A DNA stretch of 41,386 nt from positions 1 through 41,386 of the forward strand of contig JAAWCS010000031.1 in assembly GCA_022793375.1 (NCBI GenBank), written 5' to 3'. The notes under the pieces were generated by a model. It was not told the origin of the DNA, made no database searches, and saw only the letters and a program-made list of their open reading frames with translations. The position numbers and the translations under genes were made by a program. Every line of letters starts with the position of its first letter. Position 1 is the stretch's first letter. The DNA comes from Lachnospiraceae bacterium (GTDB lineage Bacteria > Bacillota > Clostridia > Lachnospirales > Lachnospiraceae). This document shows, in pieces, positions 15,891-23,797 of this stretch.

Positions 15891-16856
15891 ATGAGTTTAT
15901 TGGAAGTAAAAGATTTAAAGACGTATTTTTATACCGATGCCGGCATCGGCAAGGCGGTGGACGGCGTGACCTTCTCCCTGGACAAAGGAAAGGTGCTGGG
16001 CATTGTCGGCGAGTCGGGCTGCGGCAAGAGCGTGACCAGCCTGTCGATCATGCGGTTGGTGGACCCGACAACCGGGCGCTACGAAGGCGGCAGCATCCTT
16101 TTTGAGGGGCAGGATATTTTGAAACTGCCGGAAAAAGAGATGCGCAAACTAAGAGGAAACCGCATTTCGATGATTTTCCAGGAACCGATGACGTCTTTGA
16201 ACCCGGTCTTTACGATCGGCTATCAGATCGAGGAATCGCTGATCCTGCATAAAGGCATGGATAAGAAGCAGGCCAGAGAGCGGGCTATCGAATTATTGGA
16301 ACTTGTAGGTATCCCCGAAGCCCAAAAACGTGTGGAGGAATACCCCCATCAGCTGTCGGGCGGCATGCGCCAGCGTGTGATGATCGCGATGGCGCTGGCC
16401 GGCGATCCGGAGCTTTTGATCGCCGACGAGCCGACGACGGCCCTGGACGTGACAATCCAGGCGCAGATCCTGGATCTTCTGAAATCGCTGCAGAAAAAGC
16501 TGGATATGTCGATTATTATCATCACCCATGATCTGGGCGTGATCGCGGAGATGGCCGACGAGGTGGCGGTCATGTACGCGGGCGATATCGTGGAGAAGGC
16601 GGCCACGCGGGATCTCTTTGACGATCCGAAGCATCCCTACACGATCGGCCTGATGAATTCGATCCCCGATGTGGAGGAGGACGTAGAGCGCCTGCGGACC
16701 CTGGAGGGGCTGGTGCCGAGCCTGTACGACATGCCGTCGGGCTGCCGTTTTGCGCCGCGCTGCCAGTTTGCCTGTGACCAGTGCGAAAAGCAGCGGATTG
16801 AACTGACCGAGCTAGAGGGCGGCCGCCAGGTGAGATGCAGGAGGTACGAGCAATGA
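15891..16856 (+). CDS. Peptide ABC transporter ATP-binding protein, DppD/OppD type
   Basis: A 321-residue ATPase. Walker A is GESGCGKS near residue 42, the Q-loop is in [11 protein letters not shown], the signature is LSGGMRQR, Walker B is [13 protein letters not shown], and the H-loop is in [11 protein letters not shown]. The C-terminal extension has the Cys cluster of the oligopeptide-type ATPases ([16 protein letters not shown]), which binds an iron-sulfur cluster in some members. Works as a heterodimer with the next gene product. GGAGGAGCGAGC precedes the start; overlaps dppF-type gene by ATGA. Confidence 0.95.
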   Translation: MSLLEVKDLKTYFYTDAGIGKAVDGVTFSLDKGKVLGIVGESGCGKSVTSLSIMRLVDPTTGRYEGGSILFEGQDILKLPEKEMRKLRGNRISMIFQEPMTSLNPVFTIGYQIEESLILHKGMDKKQARERAIELLELVGIPEAQKRVEEYPHQLSGGMRQRVMIAMALAGDPELLIADEPTTALDVTIQAQILDLLKSLQKKLDMSIIIITHDLGVIAEMADEVAVMYAGDIVEKAATRDLFDDPKHPYTIGLMNSIPDVEEDVERLRTLEGLVPSLYDMPSGCRFAPRCQFACDQCEKQRIELTELEGGRQVRCRRYEQ

Positions 16857-17812
16857 GCGAAGTCTTAGTGGAGGTAAAAAACCTCAAAAAATATTTCCCG
16901 ACCAGCGAAAAAGATAAGGTTGTCAAGGCAGTGGACGATGTGAGTTTCCAGATTTTTAAGGGCGAGACGCTGGGCGTTGTCGGCGAGTCGGGCTGCGGTA
17001 AATCGACGACCGGGCGGCTGACCTTAAAACTGCTTGAGCCGACCTCGGGCAGCGTAAGCTTCAAGGGACAGGATCTGAGCGGGCTCAAAAAGAAGGATAT
17101 GCGCGCCCTGCGCCGCGAGATGCAGATTATTTTCCAGGACCCTTACGCGTCCCTGGATCCCAGAAAGACGGTGTTCCAGATTTTGGCCGAGCCGTATCAG
17201 ATTCACCATCCGAACATGCCGCGGGAGGAAATCTATGAGAACGTGACAAAGCTGATCGACTGTGTGGGTCTCAGGCCGGAGCACATTTACCGCTATCCGC
17301 ACGAATTCTCCGGCGGCCAGCGCCAGCGCGTGGGCATTGCCCGTGCGATCGCCCTCAACCCGGAATTCGTCGTCTGCGACGAGCCGGTAAGCGCGCTGGA
17401 CGTATCGATCCAGGCGCAGGTCATCAACCTGATGCAGGATATCAAGAAGGAATTTAACCTAACCTATATGTTCATCTCCCATGACCTGCGCATTATCAAA
17501 CATTTCTGCGACCGGGTGATGGTGATGTACCTGGGCAACATCGTGGAGATCGGCTCCAAGGAAGCCATTTACGAGAAGCGCCGCCATCCTTACACCCAGG
17601 CGCTGCTGTCGGCGATCCCCAATATCAAGAGCAAGGACAAGGGGGAGCGCATCCTTTTGACCGGCGATATTCCGAGTCCGGTCAATCCGCCTTCGGGCTG
17701 CCCGTTCCATCCGCGCTGCAGCCAGTGCATGGAAATCTGCAAAAAAGAAAAACCCTGCCTGCGCACGATGGCGGACGGGACGCAGGTCGCGTGCCACCTG
17801 CAGCTTTCATAA
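16853..17812 (+). CDS. Peptide ABC transporter ATP-binding protein, DppF/OppF type
   Basis: A 319-residue ATPase. Walker A is GESGCGKST, the Q-loop is in IIFQDPYASLDP, the signature is SGGQRQR, Walker B is FVVCDEPVSALDV, and the H-loop is in FISHDLRII. The C-terminus has the Cys-containing segment SGCPFHPRCSQC. The start at 16853 overlaps the previous stop in ATGA and has AGGAGG 8 nt upstream; an in-frame ATG at 16835 lies inside the upstream gene and precedes that ribosome site. Last gene of the transporter operon; no T-tailed terminator follows. Confidence 0.95.
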   Translation: MSEVLVEVKNLKKYFPTSEKDKVVKAVDDVSFQIFKGETLGVVGESGCGKSTTGRLTLKLLEPTSGSVSFKGQDLSGLKKKDMRALRREMQIIFQDPYASLDPRKTVFQILAEPYQIHHPNMPREEIYENVTKLIDCVGLRPEHIYRYPHEFSGGQRQRVGIARAIALNPEFVVCDEPVSALDVSIQAQVINLMQDIKKEFNLTYMFISHDLRIIKHFCDRVMVMYLGNIVEIGSKEAIYEKRRHPYTQALLSAIPNIKSKDKGERILLTGDIPSPVNPPSGCPFHPRCSQCMEICKKEKPCLRTMADGTQVACHLQLS

Positions 17813-17813
17813 A

Positions 17814-17853
17814 AACGGTATCGGTTGACATTGGAAAGCCATACCGTTACAAT
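17814..17853 (+). promoter_or_regulatory. Promoter of the ridA operon within an inverted repeat (candidate operator)
   Basis: TTGACA (17825-17830), 17 bp and TACAAT (17848-17853) form a near-consensus promoter. A perfect 8-bp inverted repeat, AACGGTAT (17814-17821) and ATACCGTT (17841-17848), brackets the -35 box and most of the spacer, placed as a repressor operator would be. The leader also has a GCGCCC-TGA-GGGCGC hairpin at 17910-17924 without a T run. Confidence 0.8.
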
Positions 17854-17977
17854 AAGAAAGCAGAATAGGACGGACGGCCGTCTAAAGAGACGGCTGCCAG
17901 GAAACACAAGCGCCCTGAGGGCGCATACATATCCTTTGGACAGGATAAGAATCTTGAAAATAATGGAGGAAAGTAAA

Positions 17978-18358
17978 ATGAAGAAAATTGCAACGACAAA
18001 AGCGCCGGCGGCAATCGGGCCGTATTCACAGGGAATGATTCTGGGAAATCTGGTGTTTTCCTCAGGGCAGATCCCGGTGGTTCCGGAGACCGGAACGATT
18101 GCCGGGCCGACGATTGTCGAGCAGGCCGAGCAGTCCTGCAAGAACGTGGGCGAGGTCTTAAAGGCCGGCGGTTCTTCGTATGAGAAGGTTGTAAAGACCA
18201 CCTGCTTTTTGGCCGATATGGCCGATTTCCCGGTCTTTAACGGGATTTATGAGAAGTATTTTGTCAGCAGCCCGGCGCGTTCCTGCGTGGCGGTCAAGGA
18301 GCTGCCCAAGGGGGTGCTCTGCGAGATTGAAGCGATCGCGTATCTGGAAGAGGAATAA
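17978..18358 (+). CDS. ridA: RidA family reactive imine/enamine deaminase
   Basis: A 126-residue RidA/YjgF/UK114 protein. RidA hydrolyses 2-aminoacrylate and other imines released by PLP enzymes, forming keto acid and ammonia. Family motifs: AIGPYSQG near the N-terminus, VFSSGQIP, and the C-terminal active-site region SPARSCVAVKELPKG with the key Arg, followed by CEIEAIA with the conserved Glu. Normal full length. The start follows TGGAGGAAAG; an upstream frame from 17825 would run through the promoter and is rejected. Only 3 bp separate it from the PLP enzyme gene, which suggests it detoxifies that enzyme's intermediate. Confidence 0.94.
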   Translation: MKKIATTKAPAAIGPYSQGMILGNLVFSSGQIPVVPETGTIAGPTIVEQAEQSCKNVGEVLKAGGSSYEKVVKTTCFLADMADFPVFNGIYEKYFVSSPARSCVAVKELPKGVLCEIEAIAYLEEE

Positions 18359-18361
18359 GCT

Positions 18362-19555
18362 ATGGCATTATTTGACGGTTCCAATGTAAAGATCGACGTG
18401 TTAAAAAAGCGCGCCTTTAACTACCGCTGGGCGGAGGTGCCGGAGGGCGTGATCCCGCTGACAGCGGCCGATCCGGATTATCCGGTAGCGCCTGAGATCC
18501 GGGAAGCGATGATGGAGTACGTGCAGGACGGCTATTTTTCCTATACGCCGAAACTTGGCTATCCGGAATTTGCCGCAAGCATCGCCCGCCGCTTAAAGGA
18601 CCGCAAGGGGGAGCAAATCGATCCGGCCCTCATCCTTCCGATTGACAGCGCGGCCCGGGGGATGTATGTCATTGCCGAGACCGTGTTAAAGCCCGGCGAC
18701 GAGATGATCGTCTTTGACCCGGTCGATTACCTGTTTCGCGAGTCCTGCCTGGCGGCCGGCGGCAAAGTCGTGCTCTTTCCGGCCCGTTTAAAGGACGGCT
18801 ATATCGACCTTTCCGAGCTGGAGAGCTATATTACCCCGCGCACGCGCATGATCGGCCTGTGCAACCCGCACAATCCCTACGGCGTGCTGTATCGTCCGCA
18901 GGACCTGGAACACATTATGTCACTGTGCGAAAAGCACGACATGTACATTATGAACGACGAAATCTGGTCGGATATCGTTTTCCCGGAGGAAAAATTCCTC
19001 AGCATTTATTCCCTCGGCAACGAGCGCTGCCGGCGCGTCATGTCGGTGTTCGGCTTTTCCAAAAGCTTCGGCATCGCCGGCCTGCGGGCGGGCTGCGTCT
19101 ATACGACCAACGAAGAACTCTTTGCGGGCATTATCGACAATGCCGACGTGATGAGCACCGCGGGGGGCATCGCCTCGATTTCGCAGATCGCGGGAACGGC
19201 CTGCATGGATAAGTGCTATTACTGGGTGGAGGAATTCCTGGCCCATTTAAAGAAAAACCGGGATTACGCGGTGGACCGCCTGAATGCGATGCCGTATATC
19301 AAGGCTTACCGCCCCCATGCGACCTATCTGCTGTATGTAGATATCCGGGATTTCGGCATGAAGAGCGAGGAATTTACCGACTATATGAAAGAAAAGGTTC
19401 GGCTGGCAGTCGTTTCCGGCGGCGAGAAATTCTTTGGCCCGGGTTCGGAGGGCTATATCCGTATCTGCTTTGCCACGAGCCGCGAGATATTGGCGGAGGG
19501 CCTGGACCGGCTGGAAAAAGGCATTGCCATGCTGGTCAAAGAGAAAAATCTGTAG
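18362..19555 (+). CDS. PLP-dependent class I/II aminotransferase or C-S beta-lyase (MalY/PatB-like)
   Basis: A 397-residue fold-type I PLP enzyme. The cofactor lysine is in VFGFSKSFGIAGLRAG, the PLP-ring Asp in MNDEIWSDIVF, and the Asn segment reads LCNPHNPYGVLY; NPHNPxG and DEIxSDIV recall MalY/PatB cystathionine beta-lyases, while other stretches look like ordinary aminotransferases. Either transamination or beta-elimination from cysteine-type substrates is possible. Tight linkage to ridA favours an enzyme that releases 2-aminoacrylate or a similar imine, which is an inference. Cytoplasmic, no signal peptide. Confidence 0.82.
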   Translation: MALFDGSNVKIDVLKKRAFNYRWAEVPEGVIPLTAADPDYPVAPEIREAMMEYVQDGYFSYTPKLGYPEFAASIARRLKDRKGEQIDPALILPIDSAARGMYVIAETVLKPGDEMIVFDPVDYLFRESCLAAGGKVVLFPARLKDGYIDLSELESYITPRTRMIGLCNPHNPYGVLYRPQDLEHIMSLCEKHDMYIMNDEIWSDIVFPEEKFLSIYSLGNERCRRVMSVFGFSKSFGIAGLRAGCVYTTNEELFAGIIDNADVMSTAGGIASISQIAGTACMDKCYYWVEEFLAHLKKNRDYAVDRLNAMPYIKAYRPHATYLLYVDIRDFGMKSEEFTDYMKEKVRLAVVSGGEKFFGPGSEGYIRICFATSREILAEGLDRLEKGIAMLVKEKNL

Positions 19556-19570
19556 AGTAAGAGGGCGGAC

Positions 19571-20227
19571 ATGGACGAACGGGAACTGCATCAAAATCTC
19601 CAGGTAGCGTTACATATGCTTGACGGTTTATCAAAAATGCTTGGGCACCGCTACGAGGTGATTCTGCACGATCTGAGCCATGTGGAGAACTCCATTGTGG
19701 CCATACGGGGAAATGTGACCAACCGTAAAATCGGCGGCCCGGTCACAAATTATCTGCTGCAGCTTCTCAGGCGCTATGGCGACAGTGCCCCGGACAGCAT
19801 TAACTACCGGAATGTGACGCCGGAGGGCCGCGTACTGCGCTCTTCGACGATGTTTATCCGCGACGAGGACGGCCATATCATCGGCAGTCTCTGCATCAAC
19901 CAGGATCTGACGGATTTTATCGTTTCCTCGAAACTCTGCCAGGAGCTGATCGCCTTTCAGGAGCCGGTGAAGGAGGACCAGCCGGAGGAGTTGTTTGCCC
20001 ATGACATCAATGAAGTGATGGAATCGATGGTGCAGACCGAACTGGAAATGGTGCAGAAACCGGTGGCCTACATGCAGAAGGAGGATAAGCTGGCCCTTGT
20101 GGGAAGCCTGGAGGAAAAGGGCATTTTTGACGTAAAAGGCGCGGTGGAGTACGTGGCCGAACGCCTGGGCGTGACCAATTTTACGATTTACAATTATTTA
20201 AAGGAGATTCGCTGCGGCAAAAAGTGA
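19571..20227 (+). CDS. YheO-like PAS/HTH transcriptional regulator
   Basis: A 218-residue regulator. The N-terminal part (about 10-120) is a YheO-type PAS-like domain with LGHRYEVILHDL and IRDEDGHIIGSLCINQD; the C-terminal part holds a helix-turn-helix (about 185-212) with VAERLGVTNFTIYNYLKEI. Family members such as DauR control amino acid catabolism genes; this one, last in the ridA operon, probably senses the amino acid or peptide used by the neighbours. The inverted repeat over the operon promoter at 17814-17848 is a candidate binding site. GGGCGGAC is a modest ribosome site. Confidence 0.87.
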   Translation: MDERELHQNLQVALHMLDGLSKMLGHRYEVILHDLSHVENSIVAIRGNVTNRKIGGPVTNYLLQLLRRYGDSAPDSINYRNVTPEGRVLRSSTMFIRDEDGHIIGSLCINQDLTDFIVSSKLCQELIAFQEPVKEDQPEELFAHDINEVMESMVQTELEMVQKPVAYMQKEDKLALVGSLEEKGIFDVKGAVEYVAERLGVTNFTIYNYLKEIRCGKK

Positions 20228-20239
20228 CCCTTTTTGCCG
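20215..20239. terminator. Hairpin between convergent genes
   Basis: CGGCAAAAAG (20215-20224) and CTTTTTGCCG (20230-20239) form a 10-bp stem with a 5-nt loop, overlapping the stop of the YheO-type gene. The T run is inside the stem. It may serve both the plus operon and the minus gene that ends at 20274. Confidence 0.6.
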
Positions 20240-20273
20240 GCGTCTCCCAAAAGAGGAGTGAAGATGACAGGAA

Positions 20274-20828
20274 CTAAGGCGTTTCCTTAGGCACAAAGCA
20301 CATTTTCTTGTGCGCCTTTAATTTCTTCATCGCCCAATCGTAATGGCTGGAGGTTGCGCTGACAAAGTAGGAACCCAGAGCGTTACCGCCGGCCCAGCCA
20401 AAGATGCCCTTGGAAAACAATTCTTCATTGGAAAACGTTTGCGCCAGTTCCATCACATCGGCATGGGATTTTTGAAAGAGCTCTTTTGCCTCTTCTAAAG
20501 AGGTAGATTGATGCTTTTCCCAGAATTTCACGTTCATCTGGCCGTAGGTTTTCCAATTATAGGGCGCTGGAATAAACGGCTGGGGATCGCCGCTTTGATT
20601 GGAATGTACCCAGTGTAACAGCAGTTGGTGCCATTCGTAAAGATGGACGAGGACGTCCCGGAGATTTCGGTCCCGCTTCCAGTGGGCTTCTTTCTTTTTG
20701 AGATCGCCGGAAAAATCAAAAGGCGCGGACAGTTCCGGCTCGGTCAATCCGGCAATCAAAGTCTCCAGTTTTTCGTAGTTTGTAGTGGCGGCGGTCAGTA
20801 AATCGCTTTTGGAGGTTGGTCTGCTCAT
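20274..20828 (-). CDS. ClbS/DfsB family four-helix-bundle protein
   Basis: A 184-residue DinB-like helical protein of the ClbS/DfsB (DUF1706) family. Features include a start with PTSKSDLLTAATTNYEKLE, the segment RDVLVHLYEWHQLLLHW with the central His residues, and FIPAPYNWKTYG followed by HYDWAMKKLK near the end. ClbS protects colibactin producers by hydrolysing the toxin's cyclopropane, but most family members are uncharacterised, so a specific substrate should not be assumed. AAAGGA precedes the ATG. It follows the toxin-antitoxin remnant on the same strand. Confidence 0.85.
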   Translation of the reverse strand: MSRPTSKSDLLTAATTNYEKLETLIAGLTEPELSAPFDFSGDLKKKEAHWKRDRNLRDVLVHLYEWHQLLLHWVHSNQSGDPQPFIPAPYNWKTYGQMNVKFWEKHQSTSLEEAKELFQKSHADVMELAQTFSNEELFSKGIFGWAGGNALGSYFVSATSSHYDWAMKKLKAHKKMCFVPKETP

Positions 20829-20854
20829 ATTTATTCCTTTCTTTGCCTGGGCCT

Positions 20855-20920
20855 GTCCTCAGGACATTGTTTCTGAGGACCATTTTAGCAGAGAAAACCT
20901 GACGCGGTGTGTCAGGTTTT
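20855..20920. terminator. Two adjacent hairpins inside and after the truncated toxin gene
   Basis: AAAACCTGAC (20894-20903) pairs with GTCAGGTTTT (20911-20920), a 10-bp stem able to terminate in both directions. Next to it GTCCTCAG (20855-20862) pairs with CTGAGGAC (20873-20880). The first lies within the last codons of the toxin reading frame, where an intact toxin would still be coding. Confidence 0.7.
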
Positions 20921-21095
20921 TAAAAATATGAGCGATCAAAGATTGTTTTTTGTTCTTTTCCGGGAGCGGTTCGCCCATTGCAAGAGCAGCAACCACATTC
21001 TCTAACAGCTCAATTTTTAATCTGCGCTTCATTGCCAGCTTGTAGTCTTTTTTGAATTGCGTGGTGGGCTTAACAGTGTACTTTGTTTTCCTCAT
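20859..21095 (-). pseudogene. Truncated YafQ/RelE-family toxin
   Basis: The 78-residue frame begins like a YafQ-type ribosome-dependent mRNA interferase (KPTTQFKKDYKLAMKRR, then LENVVAALAMGEPLPEKN) but departs from the family after residue about 50. The usual HxLxG-xx-xG-xRxCHxxPDWLLIY segment, with catalytic His and the C-terminal strands, is replaced by unrelated sequence running into a terminator hairpin. No other frame restores it. The start overlaps the antitoxin stop by ATGA. Predicted inactive as a nuclease. It could be read as a short coding gene, but the 3' end was probably lost by deletion. Confidence 0.75.
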
Positions 21096-21370
21096 GCTTT
21101 CAGGTCTGCGAACAGCTCATCCAGATCGGTATATCCTTTGACAGACGGATCTTTCGCAATCCTTTCCGCTTCTAACATGGCGGCCATCGTTTCCCTGTTG
21201 GGCTGATTCAAAGAAATATCAAAAGGAATCCTGCCCTCACGGAGCGACTGGCGGACAAAGATATTGAACGCTGTGGACAGGTTCATACCGAGTTCTCCAA
21301 ACAGGGCATCGGCCTGCGCCTTCAAATTCGAATCCATGCGGATGCAGATATTTGTGGTAGAGCCAGCCAT
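21092..21370 (-). CDS. RelB/DinJ family antitoxin
   Basis: A 92-residue antitoxin. The N-terminal ribbon-helix-helix, with NICIRMDSNLKAQADALFGELGMN, binds DNA and the following FNIFVRQSLREGRIPFDIS is typical of DinJ; the C-terminal half (ETMAAMLEAERIAKDP, then DLDELFADLKA) is the toxin-wrapping region and is complete. The start at 21370 follows GGAGATGGTTAT; an upstream frame to 21439 covers the operator region and is rejected. It is expected to repress its own promoter through the repeated sites at 21383-21445. Confidence 0.9.
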   Translation of the reverse strand: MAGSTTNICIRMDSNLKAQADALFGELGMNLSTAFNIFVRQSLREGRIPFDISLNQPNRETMAAMLEAERIAKDPSVKGYTDLDELFADLKA

Positions 21371-21382
21371 ATAACCATCTCC

Positions 21383-21445
21383 TTTCGTGCTGGTGATTAT
21401 AGTATATGATATCTGCACGAAAAATACAATGTTTTGCACGAAAAA
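21383..21445 (-). promoter_or_regulatory. Antitoxin promoter with phased operator repeats
   Basis: Written on the plus strand, TGCACGAAAAA occurs at 21414-21424 and again at 21435-21445, a 21-bp step (two helical turns), and TTTCGTGC at 21383-21390 is an inverted copy of the core. A TATAAT -10 on the minus strand lies between the inverted pair. This fits cooperative ribbon-helix-helix autorepression. Confidence 0.65.
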
Positions 21446-21470
21446 ATTACAACTAATTTATTTTCAAGAT

Positions 21471-22367
21471 TCAGGTTCTGTTTTTTTCATAAATTTGTCT
21501 TGCCTGTTCGGCGACCGCAGCCTGCAGGGAAGCAGGGGAAAGGATATCGACCTGTGTCCCAAACGACAGCAAAAATCCTGTCAGCCACGCGTCGTTCGGC
21601 ATCCTGGCAGAGACAAGGAAGCCGCCGTCTGCCTGCCTTCGTATCTGCGTGTCGTCAAATTCATCGTAGACGCGGTATGCCATTTCGCGCGGAAAGCGGA
21701 GCGTAACGAGCGGGTATTCCTGCCCGCAGGTGGCGGCCGGTTTTGGAAAAGGACGAGGAGAAAAGGATTCATTTAAAATCTCCAACGCTAAAATGCGATT
21801 TAATTTGAAGAACCGCCAATCCTGCTTGTCCGTACAGAAGGCGTTTAAATACCATGCGTTTGCTTTGTAGGACAGTTTATACGGATGCACGATTCGTTCG
21901 CGGGTCTGCCCGTAGGAATCGGCATAATGGATTTTTACGGCTTGGTTATGGAGCACGGCCGATTTGAGCCCTTCAAATTTTTCATGGTCAAACCCGTCGT
22001 TTCCCCAGCGGGAAAAATCGACTTCCAGCCAGTCCTGTAAACCCAGCCGGAAGAGCGCACAAAGCTTTTGCATGGTCTGGCTGTCGTGGATATTCTGCGT
22101 GGTATGCAGACTCTGCAGGGCGGTGAGGATTTCCTGTTTTTCCTCCGCGGACAAGACCGCCTTGTCGAGGACAAAATCTTTCATTAAATAGATTCCGCCG
22201 CCACGGCCCGTTTCCGTGTAAACAGGAATCCCCGCGCCGCTCAGAGCATCGATATCCCTGTAAATGGTCCGCACCGATACTTCAAATTTTTCTGCCAATT
22301 CCGGGGCGGTTGCCTGCCCTTTTTCCAGCAAATAGTATACAATCTTAAATAATCTGCTTTCCTGCAC
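21471..22367 (-). CDS. YafY-type HTH/WYL domain transcriptional regulator
   Basis: A 298-residue regulator with an N-terminal winged HTH (about 1-60; LAEKFEVSVRTIYRDIDAL) and a WYL domain (about 135-215) containing RERIVHPYKLSYKANAWYLNAF. WYL proteins sense ligands or nucleic acid and often control stress or defence genes. The start is GTG at 22367, with GGAGG 8 nt before it. It has its own promoter and a nearby palindrome at 22408-22422, suggesting autoregulation. Its targets are unknown. Confidence 0.9.
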   Translation of the reverse strand: MQESRLFKIVYYLLEKGQATAPELAEKFEVSVRTIYRDIDALSGAGIPVYTETGRGGGIYLMKDFVLDKAVLSAEEKQEILTALQSLHTTQNIHDSQTMQKLCALFRLGLQDWLEVDFSRWGNDGFDHEKFEGLKSAVLHNQAVKIHYADSYGQTRERIVHPYKLSYKANAWYLNAFCTDKQDWRFFKLNRILALEILNESFSPRPFPKPAATCGQEYPLVTLRFPREMAYRVYDEFDDTQIRRQADGGFLVSARMPNDAWLTGFLLSFGTQVDILSPASLQAAVAEQARQIYEKNRT

Positions 22368-22407
22368 GGCGGTTTCCTCCCCAGCGGATCAAATCGCATA
22401 TTTATCC

Positions 22408-22457
22408 TGACACGATATGTCATGGTTAATTATACTTGTTTTGCCGCGCGGTATCAA
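22408..22457 (-). promoter_or_regulatory. Promoter and palindrome of the YafY-type regulator gene
   Basis: On the minus strand TTGATA (22457-22452), 17 bp and TATAAT (22434-22429). Just downstream, over the expected start of transcription, is TGACA-5-TGTCA at 22408-22422, placed for repression. The remainder of 22460-22566 shows no gene. Confidence 0.78.
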
Positions 22458-22566
22458 CGCTATTATGAGTATGAAAAAAGGGGACGTGAAAAGAATTTTT
22501 ATGGATTGTGTGGGAGCGCGGGGGCTTACATGGTTTAACAGATTCATTTTTGTCCATACAAAACAG

Positions 22567-22588
22567 CGATTGGCTAACGATTGGCTAA
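22567..22588. repeat. Tandem 11-bp duplication just after the MATE gene
   Basis: CGATTGGCTAA occurs twice head to tail (22567-22577 and 22578-22588), immediately beyond the stop of the MATE gene. Probably a replication-slippage product. Confidence 0.85.
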
Positions 22589-23769
22589 CGAGCGCCCGAA
22601 TGACTGTCCCTCCGATACATAAACAGGCAGATGATCGTTATAATCGTTTCGACAACCGGCTGTGCCGCAATTACGCCCTCCAATTGCCAGAAGCGATTCA
22701 AGAGAATTACGCCCGGGATAAACAGCACGGCATTTCTCAGGACGGTAATCGTAAGGGATTTTACCGCTTTTCCCAAAGCCTGAAAATAACCGGTTATCAT
22801 CTGGATCACGCCAAGCATAGGAGCTGACAGGCAGAGGATTTTCAGGAAGTACCCGTAGCAGTAGCCCACCAAAGGCGCAACACCCTGCGATAATCCGACC
22901 GACAATAAAATCGGAATCATATCAAGCTTGTAGGCAATCCCATAGGAAGCGACGGCATTGGAACCGTAAATACCGATATAATTGTTGAGGACAATATTGG
23001 AAACGCTCATAAGCACCGTGATAAGAGCGCCCGGAATGCCGATGCTGACGACACTGCGGATCATTCCCATATCCGGCGAAAACCGTTTCGGCGTCAGCGG
23101 CACGAGAGGGTTTCCTTTGCGCTCTTCGCGAATCATGCAGGCAAGATAATATACCGTCGCGCAGGCAAATCCCAAAGAAGTTGCCAGCGCGGCGCCTGCC
23201 GTTCCCCACCCCAGGAGCGCGATGAAAATATAGTCGAGTACCATATTGATTCCGTTTCCGAGCACCAATCCGACGGTCCCCTCCTTTATCAGGCCTGCCG
23301 AACGGAATAGATGGACAAATCCGTTTGCCAGCATTATAAAGGGAGCGCCTATAAAAATCCATTGCAGATAATCGCAGGTATAGGCAATATTTTCCGCATC
23401 GGCTCCGGATACTTTTGCCAGCGGCCGTAAAAAGGCCAGCCCCAGGACAAGCGTAATAACGCCAAAAAAGGCCATCGCATATACGCAAAAATTCATGGTT
23501 GTGCCGGCGGTCTCTCTCTTTTCCTCTCCTAACAGCCTGGCGATGACGCTGCTGCCACCCATTCCGAAAATACAGGCAATCGACATAATAATAAGCAGTA
23601 TGGGCGCGCACAGCGTTACGGCGGCAATCATGGCGGGCTCTTTTGTCAAAGAAACAAAAAAGGTGTCGGCAAGATTGTAAATAAGTGTTGTAAGCTGCCC
23701 GAGCATGGCGGGCAGGCCAACTCTCATAATCGCCCTGGAACAGTTCTTTTCTTCATAAACCGAGTTCAT
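22585..23769 (-). CDS. MATE family efflux transporter, apparently with internal deletion
   Basis: A 394-residue cation-coupled multidrug/toxin exporter of the MATE family; family members usually have about 440-460 residues and twelve helices. The N-half is normal (IMRVGLPAMLGQLTTLIYNL, DTFFVS). In the C-half the family segment GVAPLVGYCYG jumps directly to YFLKILCLSAPMLGV, skipping about 55 residues that normally hold one membrane helix and a loop between GYNYG and RFLRI. The reading frame stays open. The start at 23769 follows GGGAGGAAAACG; the longer upstream frame crosses the divergent regulator's ribosome site. Function may be impaired. Divergent from the Crp/Fnr regulator gene. Confidence 0.88.
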   Translation of the reverse strand: MNSVYEEKNCSRAIMRVGLPAMLGQLTTLIYNLADTFFVSLTKEPAMIAAVTLCAPILLIIMSIACIFGMGGSSVIARLLGEEKRETAGTTMNFCVYAMAFFGVITLVLGLAFLRPLAKVSGADAENIAYTCDYLQWIFIGAPFIMLANGFVHLFRSAGLIKEGTVGLVLGNGINMVLDYIFIALLGWGTAGAALATSLGFACATVYYLACMIREERKGNPLVPLTPKRFSPDMGMIRSVVSIGIPGALITVLMSVSNIVLNNYIGIYGSNAVASYGIAYKLDMIPILLSVGLSQGVAPLVGYCYGYFLKILCLSAPMLGVIQMITGYFQALGKAVKSLTITVLRNAVLFIPGVILLNRFWQLEGVIAAQPVVETIITIICLFMYRRDSHSGAR

Positions 23770-23797
23770 ATCGTTTTCCTCCCTTGCGCGTATTTTT

